The position numbers were made by a program, and so were the translations under genes. Of a DNA stretch of 12,794 nt, positions 7,329 through 12,794 are shown one piece after another. The stretch's first letter is position 1; the number at the start of each line of letters is the position of its first letter. This DNA is from Tardiphaga sp. GTDB lineage: Bacteria; Pseudomonadota; Alphaproteobacteria; Rhizobiales; Xanthobacteraceae. A model generated the notes under the pieces. It did not search any database, was not told where the DNA came from, and saw only the letters and a program-made list of their open reading frames with translations. The DNA lies in assembly GCA_028290325.1 (NCBI GenBank), contig JAQGJY010000444.1, positions 1 through 12,794 of the forward strand. Direction: 5' to 3'.

Positions 7329-8219
7329 ATGGCCAAAGACACACAGTCAAAGGCGCGCGGCCCCGCCGTGCGCACCGGGCCGTTGATGGCGCCCGCCGTC
7401 TCGCTGCTTGTCTTGTGGATGATCGTGCCACTGGCCATGACGATCTACTTTTCCACACTGCGCTACAGCCTGCTCCAACCGGATGCCGTCTCCTTCGTCG
7501 GCATCAGCAATTACATCTTCTTCTTTCAAGACCCAGCTCTCTGGACGTCCATCGTCAACACGCTTTCGCTGGTCGGCGGCGTGCTTGTCGCCAGCATTGC
7601 CATAGGCACGCTTCTCGCAGTCGTCTTTTACGAAACCTTCCCAGGCGCCTCGATCGCGCGTCTTTTGGTCGTTGCGCCGTTCTTCGTCATGCCGACGGTC
7701 GCCGCGCTCATCTGGAAGAACCTGCTCATGCATCCCGTCAACGGGCTGTTTGCTTTCTTCGCCCGCTCCCTTGGACTGCCGCCGGTCGACTGGTTTTCAT
7801 CGTTGCCCCTGACCTCGATCGGTATCATCGTTACATGGCAGTGGGCGCCATTCGCCACCCTCATCCTGCTCACGGCGATCCAGTCGCTCGACCGCGAGCA
7901 GCTCGAGGCGGCGCGTATGGATGGTGCGCGCGGCTTGACCTTGTTCTACCACATCACCTTGCCGCATCTGGCGCGTGCGATCGGCGTGGTCGCCATGATC
8001 GAGGCGATCTTCCTGCTGTCGATCTTCGCCGAAATTCTCGTCACCACCAATGGTGGACCCGGCAGCGCAACAACCACTCTGCCATACCTCATCTACAAGA
8101 CGGCGCTTCTTGATTTCAATGTCGGCATGGCCTCGACCGGCGGAATCATGGCCGTGGTGCTGGCCAACATCGTCGGCTTTTTCCTGATCCGTACAATCTC
8201 ACGCAATCTGGATAGCTGA
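7329..8219 (+). CDS. smoF: Polyol ABC transporter, inner-membrane permease 1 (SmoF/MalF-like)
   Basis: A 296-aa CUT1 permease of the binding-protein-dependent transport family. Hydrophobic segments lie near residues 20-42, 77-100, 111-131, 164-184, 217-237 and 266-289, giving about six membrane helices. The cytoplasmic coupling loop EAARMDGARGLTLFYHITLP (193-212) is the EAA motif that docks on the ATPase. The N-terminus has a short charged tail before helix 1, and the protein lacks the long periplasmic loop of MalF, as is usual in sugar-alcohol systems. The ATG is preceded by AAGGA (7315-7319) at 9 nt. One base separates its stop from smoG, so the two permeases are probably translated together and form the heterodimeric channel. 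Confidence 0.92.
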   Translation: MAKDTQSKARGPAVRTGPLMAPAVSLLVLWMIVPLAMTIYFSTLRYSLLQPDAVSFVGISNYIFFFQDPALWTSIVNTLSLVGGVLVASIAIGTLLAVVFYETFPGASIARLLVVAPFFVMPTVAALIWKNLLMHPVNGLFAFFARSLGLPPVDWFSSLPLTSIGIIVTWQWAPFATLILLTAIQSLDREQLEAARMDGARGLTLFYHITLPHLARAIGVVAMIEAIFLLSIFAEILVTTNGGPGSATTTLPYLIYKTALLDFNVGMASTGGIMAVVLANIVGFFLIRTISRNLDS

Positions 8220-8220
8220 G

Positions 8221-9042
8221 ATGAGGAAATCCCTCGCCGTTCGCATTGCCAATTTCGTAATCGGCTGGTCAGCAGCGATCGTCTTTTTCTTTCCGATCTT
8301 TTGGATGGCACTGACGGCGTTCAAGACGGAGCCGGCGGCGATCGCGACGCCGCCAAAATTATTGTTTTCCCCGACCATGATCAACATGCGGGCGGTCCTG
8401 GATAGCGCGGACTACCTGCATTTCTTCCAGAACAGCCTGATCATTTCATGTGCCGCGACGCTGCTCGCCATTATCCTCGGCACGCCTGCCGCCTATGCGA
8501 TGGCGTTCTTTCCAGGCGGGAGAACCAAGGACGTTCTCGTCTGGATGCTGTCGACCAAGATGATGCCAGCCGTCGGCGTTCTGGTACCGATCTATTTGAT
8601 CTTCCGCGACGCCGGGCTACTCGATACCCACGTCGGACTCATCGCGATCTACACGCTGATGAACCTGCCGATCGTCGTCTGGCTGATTTATACGTTTTTC
8701 AAGGACATCCCTAAAGATCTGATCGAGGCGGCGCGCATGGACGGTGCGAGGCCCCTCAGTCAGTTCTTTTTCCTGCTGCTGCCGCTGACGGCACCGGGCT
8801 TTGCGTCGACCGGGCTGCTTTCGGTCATCTTCATCTGGAACGAGGCGTTCTGGAGCATCAATCTTACCGTTACCAATGCGACGCCGCTGACGGCTTTCAT
8901 CGCTTCCTTCTCGAGTCCCCAAGGACTCTTCTGGGCCAAATTGTCCGCCGCGTCGCTGCTCGCCATCGCGCCGATCATGCTGCTTGGGTGGCTGACGCAA
9001 AAACAGTTGGTGCGCGGCCTCACATTCGGCGCTGTCAAATAG
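8221..9042 (+). CDS. smoG: Polyol ABC transporter, inner-membrane permease 2 (SmoG/MalG-like)
   Basis: A 273-aa second permease of the CUT1 transporter. Helices are visible near residues 11-33, 72-95, 106-128, 139-160, 184-206 and 241-262. The EAA loop is EAARMDGARPLSQFFFLLLP (169-188). The first periplasmic stretch (KTEPAAIATPPKLLFSP) is typical of MalG-like partners. The ATG follows the smoF stop after a single G, and no independent Shine-Dalgarno is evident, so expression probably depends on translational coupling to smoF. The last codons run into the AGGGA that serves smoK. Confidence 0.92.
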   Translation: MRKSLAVRIANFVIGWSAAIVFFFPIFWMALTAFKTEPAAIATPPKLLFSPTMINMRAVLDSADYLHFFQNSLIISCAATLLAIILGTPAAYAMAFFPGGRTKDVLVWMLSTKMMPAVGVLVPIYLIFRDAGLLDTHVGLIAIYTLMNLPIVVWLIYTFFKDIPKDLIEAARMDGARPLSQFFFLLLPLTAPGFASTGLLSVIFIWNEAFWSINLTVTNATPLTAFIASFSSPQGLFWAKLSAASLLAIAPIMLLGWLTQKQLVRGLTFGAVK

Positions 9043-9053
9043 GGATTTGTCGG

Positions 9054-10154
9054 ATGGTCAGTCTGAAATTGCGAGATCTTCGCAAATCCTTCGGAGGCTT
9101 CGAAGTCGTCAAGGGGGTTAGTTTCGAAGTTAGCGAAGGCGAGTTCGTGGTCTTCGTCGGCCCATCGGGGTGCGGGAAATCCACGCTCCTGCGCATGATT
9201 GCGGGCCTGGAGGAAATCACCGCCGGCGAGCTTTTGCTCGATGGCGCGCGCGTCAACGACGTGGCGCCTGATCGGCGTGGTCTCGCCATGGTTTTTCAAA
9301 GTTACGCGCTCTATCCGCACATGACGGTCGAACAGAATATGGGTTTCGCGCTGCGGCTGGCCGGGGTCGGGAAGTCGGAGCGTCGACGCAAGGTCGAACA
9401 GGCCGCGCGCATCCTTCAGATTGAAAACCTCCTCAACCGCAAGCCGGCTAATCTGTCCGGCGGCCAGCGTCAGCGTGTTGCGATTGGCCGCGCGATCGTA
9501 CGCAATCCGAAGGTATTCCTTTTCGACGAGCCGCTTTCAAATCTCGACGCGGCGCTGCGCGTGCAGATGCGCATGGAGCTTGCGGCGCTTCACCGGGAGC
9601 TGAAGGGAACGATGATCTACGTCACCCACGACCAGGTCGAGGCGATGACGATGGCCGACAGGATCGTGGTTCTGCGCGAAGGGTTGGTCGAACAGATCGG
9701 ATCGCCTCTTTCCCTCTACAACGAACCGGTCAATCTCTTCGTCGCGGGCTTCATCGGCTCGCCGAAGATGAATTTTCTGCCTGCCGGATTGCTTTCGCGG
9801 GATGGTGGCCGCGTTGAGCTTTCCCTTTCGCCGGACGTTAGGCTCACCATCGACGACGTTGCGGAAACCGGCTCAGCTCAGGCGCTCACCCTCGGCGTCC
9901 GTCCCGACATGATTCATGTGGCTGACCACGGCCCATTGCGCGGGCAGGTTCTCCTTGTCGAGCGACTCGGCAACGAGACCCTGATCCATGTCGATGCCGG
10001 CATTGGCTCGGAGCCCGTCACTGTCAGCCATCAAGGCCAGTACGCCGTCAGCGCAGGAGAGGCCGTCGGCCTGTCGATCGATACGCGGCGCATTCATCTG
10101 TTCAGCCCCTCAGGCAGGCGCGTCGCGCGAGGCCTGCAACCCACCCAAGTATGA
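9054..10154 (+). CDS. smoK: Polyol ABC transporter, ATP-binding protein (SmoK/MalK/UgpC-like)
   Basis: A 366-aa ATPase that powers the SmoEFG importer. It shows Walker A GPSGCGKST (36-44), Q-loop Q82 in FQSYALYPHMTV, signature LSGGQRQRVAIGRA (134-147), Walker B VFLFDEP (154-160), D-loop SNLD (162-165) and switch H192 in YVTHDQVEAMTMADR. After about residue 235 comes the MalK-type C-terminal TOBE/OB regulatory domain (FIGSPKMNFLPA onward, ending near LGVRPDMIHV and the IHLFSPSG tail). The ATG at 9054 was chosen over an in-frame ATG at 8988 because AGGGA (9041-9045) lies 8 nt upstream and the protein then begins with the family's MVSLKLRDLRKSFG. Such ATPases can be shared among CUT1 transporters. 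Confidence 0.94.
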   Translation: MVSLKLRDLRKSFGGFEVVKGVSFEVSEGEFVVFVGPSGCGKSTLLRMIAGLEEITAGELLLDGARVNDVAPDRRGLAMVFQSYALYPHMTVEQNMGFALRLAGVGKSERRRKVEQAARILQIENLLNRKPANLSGGQRQRVAIGRAIVRNPKVFLFDEPLSNLDAALRVQMRMELAALHRELKGTMIYVTHDQVEAMTMADRIVVLREGLVEQIGSPLSLYNEPVNLFVAGFIGSPKMNFLPAGLLSRDGGRVELSLSPDVRLTIDDVAETGSAQALTLGVRPDMIHVADHGPLRGQVLLVERLGNETLIHVDAGIGSEPVTVSHQGQYAVSAGEAVGLSIDTRRIHLFSPSGRRVARGLQPTQV

Positions 10155-10164
10155 GGAAAAGCAA

Positions 10165-10938
10165 TTGTACGCAGACAGACAGCGCCTTGGCGGGCGCACA
10201 GCTTTCATAACGGGCGCGGCCCGCGGCATTGGCTACTGCACCGCCGAGGCTTTGGCGGAGGCCGGAGCTCGGGTCATCCTGTCCGGTCTTGACGAGGCTC
10301 TGCTCGACGAGGCTGCCGGTATCTTACGTGGCAAAGGACATGATGTTTCCAGCAAAGTGCTGGACGTGACCGACTCGGGCGCCTGCACCGAGACTGCAGC
10401 TCAAATGAATCGGGATGTAGGCTCCATCGACATCCTCATCGCCAATGCCGGCATCGCCTGGGCGGATACGCGGGCAGAGGATTTGGACGATGCCGCGTGG
10501 GCGAGGGTCATGGATGTCAACCTGAACGGAGCCTTCTGGAGTTGTCGCGCCTTTGGCCGACATATGCTCGAACGTCGCAAGGGGTCGATCGTGACGGTGG
10601 GATCGATGTCCGGTTTCATTTCGAACAAGCCGCAATGTCAAGTTCACTACAACGCCTCGAAAGCTGGTCTCCACCACCTTACACGCTCCCTCGCGGGTGA
10701 GTGGGCCGATCGGGGCGTGCGCGTCAATTGCGTGGCGCCGACCTATGTCAACACGGTGATGTCGAATGTCACCGCCAAGGATCCGGAATATTTCAACCGC
10801 TGGATGGAGGGCACGCCCATGAAGCGGATGGTTGAGCCGGAAGAAGTGGCTTCCGTCAATCTCTTCCTCGCCTCGGATGCTTCAAGCGCCATGACCGGCT
10901 CGATCGTTCTCGTCGACGCAGGTTACACAATCTGGTGA
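10165..10938 (+). CDS. Short-chain dehydrogenase/reductase, polyol (galactitol/arabitol-type) dehydrogenase, TTG start
   Basis: A 257-aa classical SDR that should oxidise a sugar alcohol to a ketose with NAD. It shows the cofactor loop TGAARGIG (16-23), NAG (94-96), catalytic S149 in GSMSG, and Y162/K166 in HYNASKAG. D43 after the second beta strand points to NAD over NADP. The segment GSMSGFISNKPQ and the end SIVLVDAGYTIW recall galactitol 2-dehydrogenase and related polyol dehydrogenases. The start is TTG at 10165, with AGGA (10154-10157) 7 nt upstream; this gives a normal SDR N-terminus. The frame stays open far upstream inside smoK, but a start there would add a foreign extension. It begins 10 nt after smoK. 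The exact substrate is not decidable from sequence. Confidence 0.88.
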   Translation: MYADRQRLGGRTAFITGAARGIGYCTAEALAEAGARVILSGLDEALLDEAAGILRGKGHDVSSKVLDVTDSGACTETAAQMNRDVGSIDILIANAGIAWADTRAEDLDDAAWARVMDVNLNGAFWSCRAFGRHMLERRKGSIVTVGSMSGFISNKPQCQVHYNASKAGLHHLTRSLAGEWADRGVRVNCVAPTYVNTVMSNVTAKDPEYFNRWMEGTPMKRMVEPEEVASVNLFLASDASSAMTGSIVLVDAGYTIW

Positions 10939-11005
10939 CGGGCAGGATCGACGATCAGTTTTCGCAGACGCGCTCAAGCTGCGCGACACACACGGGAGAA
11001 GCTCA

Positions 11006-12043
11006 ATGCGCGCACTTGTTCTCGAAAGGAAGGGCGTCCTCGCCATCCGGGACATCGATCTTCCAGATCAACTCGGGCCGGACGATGTCCGGATCAAGCT
11101 GCACACCGTGGGTATCTGTGGAAGCGATGTTCACTATTATCTCCACGGCGGGGCAGGCCCACGCATCGTCAACGCGCCTATGGTGCTTGGCCATGAAGCC
11201 TCCGGCGTCATCGTCGAGGTCGGCTCGAATGTCGAGGGACTCGTCGCTGGAGATCGCGTCTGCATGGAGCCCGGCGTTCCTGATTTCAAGTCGAAGGCCA
11301 CGAAGCTTGGGATGTACAACGTCGATCCAAAAGTGACCTTTTGGGCGACGCCGCCAGTGCACGGTTGCCTGACGACAACAGTGGTCCACCCGGCCGCCTT
11401 TACGTTCAGGATCCCGGACAATGTCAGCTTCGGCGAAGCGGCCATGGTCGAACCGTTCGCGGTTGGCATGCAGGCCGCGGTCAAGGCTCGCATCACGCCC
11501 GGTGACATCGCGGTGGTGCTGGGCGCCGGCACGATCGGTATGATGATTGCGCTCGCGGCCTTGGCAGGTGGGTGCAGCAAGGTCCTGATCACGGCCGTCC
11601 ACCAGCCGAAGCTCGACATAGCAGGGCGATATACCGGTGTTGTGCCCATCAACATACGCAACCTCGACGTTGTCGAAAGAGTCCTGGAGGAGACCGGCGA
11701 TTGGGGCGCTGATGTTGTTTTCGAAGCCAGCGGCAGTCCGAAAGCAATTGCCAGTCTTGTCGATCTGTGCTGCCCGGGTGGAACGGTCGTCCTCGTCGGT
11801 GTGCCGACGGAGCACAACTCACTGGACATTGCTGGCGCGATCAACAAGGAGATCGAAATCCGGACAGTGTTCCGCTACGCCAATGTCTTCGACAGGGCGC
11901 TCAATCTGATTGCCTCAGGACAGGTGGACCTCAAGCCGCTGATTTCCGAAACGTTCGCCTTTGACGATGCGATAAAGGCCTTCGAACGTGCTGCGTCCGG
12001 CCTCCCCAACGATGTGAAGCTTCAGATTCGCCTGGCCGACTGA
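11006..12043 (+). CDS. Zinc-dependent medium-chain dehydrogenase, xylitol/sorbitol dehydrogenase-like
   Basis: A 345-aa MDR dehydrogenase that should oxidise a polyol such as xylitol to D-xylulose or sorbitol to fructose, using NAD. Catalytic-zinc residues are C38 in GICGSDVHYY, H63 and E64 in GHEASG, and E149 in VEPFAVG. The Rossmann motif is GAGTIG (173-178). The four cysteines that bind structural zinc in many relatives are absent: MEPGVPDFKSKATKLGMYN replaces the usual CxxCxxC lobe, as in animal sorbitol dehydrogenases. GGGAGAAG (10994-11001) precedes the ATG. It closes the operon 67 nt after the SDR gene. Two dehydrogenases of unrelated folds in one operon suggest either two different polyol substrates or two oxidation steps. 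No clear terminator hairpin follows. Confidence 0.9.
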   Translation: MRALVLERKGVLAIRDIDLPDQLGPDDVRIKLHTVGICGSDVHYYLHGGAGPRIVNAPMVLGHEASGVIVEVGSNVEGLVAGDRVCMEPGVPDFKSKATKLGMYNVDPKVTFWATPPVHGCLTTTVVHPAAFTFRIPDNVSFGEAAMVEPFAVGMQAAVKARITPGDIAVVLGAGTIGMMIALAALAGGCSKVLITAVHQPKLDIAGRYTGVVPINIRNLDVVERVLEETGDWGADVVFEASGSPKAIASLVDLCCPGGTVVLVGVPTEHNSLDIAGAINKEIEIRTVFRYANVFDRALNLIASGQVDLKPLISETFAFDDAIKAFERAASGLPNDVKLQIRLAD

Positions 12044-12187
12044 GCTGGACGCAACACGTTCCGCCTCGCTGAATTTAATATGTACAAATATACAAAAAAT
12101 TCGCAATATATGTTTGGCTTGATGCAAAGCTGATGCGTGAATCGATGAGCCTTCGCGAAGAAAGGATTAACAATTCGGGAGGAATTC
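12044..12187. promoter_or_regulatory. AT-rich control region upstream of the broken FrcB-type gene
   Basis: A 144-bp gap whose middle (about 12071-12115) is strongly AT-rich, the expected place for a promoter or operator. It contains the TGTACA-centred dyad ATaTGTACAaAT (12078-12089), a TATACAAAAAATT run, and AACACGTT (12053-12060), an octamer also found at 2106-2113 in the ROK/transketolase region. GGGAGGAA (12177-12184) is a strong Shine-Dalgarno for the ATG at 12188. I see no confident -35/-10 pair and no hairpin terminator for the upstream operon. Confidence 0.5.
12078..12089. promoter_or_regulatory. Candidate operator dyad ATaTGTACAaAT
   Basis: An imperfect 12-bp palindrome with the same TGTACA core and A/T arms as 2085-2096. 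A regulator that acts on both intergenic regions, the ROK protein being the local candidate, would explain the match. TGTACA alone also occurs by chance inside the dehydrogenase gene (about 11314), so the flanking arms and the intergenic location carry the argument. Confidence 0.3.
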
Positions 12188-12794
12188 ATGTCCGTCTCGC
12201 ATATTTCGACCGGTGCCAAGTCCGGCGCCATCGTCAAATCGACCGCTGCGGGCCTTGTGTGTCTCGGGACCGCCTTTGCGGCGACCGGCCACGCCTCGGC
12301 TGAAGAAGTCATTGTCGGCCTTGTCACCAAGACAAAGGTCAATCCGTTCTTCGAGAAAATGCGTCAGGCTGCCGAAGAGGCGGCCAAGGCCAAGGCCGCT
12401 GATCAGATCTTCGATCGCAGTGACCTGGCCTTCGTTGTCGCCGTCGAACTTGCCAGCGCGGGCGATCAACTTGACACCGCCGGCGCCAAAGGCATTTTGG
12501 TGACGCCGAACAACTCGACCGGCATGCTGGGCGTCATCAAGAAAGCGCGCGCCGCACGGGTGCTCGTGATTGCGCTGGATACGGCAACCAATCCGGCCGA
12601 CGCCGTCGACGCGACGTTCGCCACCGATAATTTCCAGGCCGGCGTGCAGCAGGGCGACTAGGCCCGCAAGGCGCTCTGCGACAAGAAGCCGGTGCTGGCG
12701 ATGCTGGACGGAACGCCTGGCGGCACGGTCGATACGTTCCGCCGCGATGGCTATCTGAAGGGCTTCGGGCTCGCCGAAGGTGACCCTGCGATTG
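12188..12794 (+). pseudogene. Sugar ABC transporter substrate-binding protein (FrcB-like, CUT2), disrupted by a microinversion and an amber codon; runs off the window
   Basis: A periplasmic-binding-protein gene of the FrcB type. It has a long signal peptide (cleavage predicted after A38 in GHASA), then EEVIVGLVTKTKVNPFFEKM, later GAKGILVTPNNSTGMLGVIK, LVIALDTATNPADAVDATFA and TDNFQAG. Codons 72-96 (12401-12475) give a sequence foreign to the family, but their reverse complement reads VKLIA then RAGKFDGDNEGQVTAIEDLI, exactly the missing conserved segment and in frame. TAG at 12659-12661 then stops translation after 157 residues, while the same frame continues as ARKALCDKKPVLAMLDGTPG, GTVDTFRRDGYLKGFGLAEG and DPAI to the window edge. 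A normal protein would be about 340 residues. The start has GGGAGGAA 3 nt upstream. The truncated product lacks the second lobe and cannot bind sugar normally. Permease and ATPase genes are expected beyond the right edge. Confidence 0.85.
12401..12475 (-). other. 75-bp inverted segment inside the FrcB-like gene
   Basis: Flipping this segment restores a continuous FrcB-type reading: AKAKAA, then VKLIA, RAGKFDGDNEGQVTAIEDLI, then TAGAKGILVTP. The length is 25 codons and both ends fall on codon boundaries, so the inversion kept the frame and produced no stop. The breakpoints are ambiguous by 1-2 bp because T12400/A12476 and G12401/C12475 are complementary. No long flanking inverted repeat is visible; GATCGC (12413-12418) and GCGATC (12462-12467) lie inside the segment. 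Confidence 0.85.

Noticed and set aside
8988..9053. Upstream ATG extension of smoK
   Set aside because: The extra 22 residues overlap the end of smoG and precede the conserved N-terminus; AGGGA at 9041-9045 serves the ATG at 9054.
9988..10164. Upstream ATG extension of the SDR gene
   Set aside because: It would lie inside smoK and add about 59 residues unlike any SDR N-terminus. The TTG at 10165 has a well-placed AGGA and gives the normal length.
12167..12469. Minus-strand open frame with a recognisable peptide, AGKFDGDNEGQVTAIEDLI
   Set aside because: Only this short stretch resembles a protein family. The rest of the frame is antisense to the signal peptide and first domain of the binding protein. 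It is explained by the inverted segment, not by a separate gene.
1..12794. CRISPR arrays, insertion sequences, integrase or phage genes
   Set aside because: No regularly spaced direct repeats, transposase-like or integrase-like proteins, or IS-type terminal inverted repeats were seen in the window.

Overview
The window looks like chromosome (or an accessory island) of a GC-rich alphaproteobacterium of the Rhizobiales, most likely Mesorhizobium-like. This rests on codon use, a CUT1 polyol transporter of the SmoEFGK type, and FrcA/FrcB-type fragments at both edges. The assignment comes from family resemblance recalled from memory, not from a search.

Layout. Positions 1-760 are a decayed border zone: a 77-nt initiator-tRNA-like gene (118-194) with four broken stem pairs, then about 350 bases with no recognisable gene, then a frameshifted C-terminal stub of a sugar ABC ATPase (547-760). 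A ROK-family repressor (767-2005, minus strand) reads away from a long plus-strand operon. That operon is transketolase (2233-4293), an AraB-like FGGY sugar kinase (4290-5888, ATGA overlap), a SmoE-type binding protein, two permeases and an ATPase (5943-10154), an SDR polyol dehydrogenase (TTG start, 10165-10938) and a zinc-type xylitol/sorbitol dehydrogenase (11006-12043). After an AT-rich intergenic stretch comes a second binding-protein gene, of the FrcB (CUT2) type (12188 to the window end), which is broken.

Working model (inference). SmoEFGK imports a sugar alcohol. The two dehydrogenases oxidise it to a ketose, the kinase phosphorylates that to a pentulose 5-phosphate, and the dedicated transketolase feeds it into the pentose phosphate pathway. 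The ROK protein probably controls the operon from the shared 227-bp intergenic region. A strong hairpin behind smoE would favour high binding-protein expression relative to the permeases.

Most notable observation. The FrcB-type gene carries an in-frame 75-bp (25-codon) microinversion at 12401-12475. Read on the minus strand, this segment restores the conserved family sequence; read on the plus strand it encodes nonsense without introducing a stop. The same gene also has an in-frame amber codon at 12659, beyond which homology continues in the same frame.
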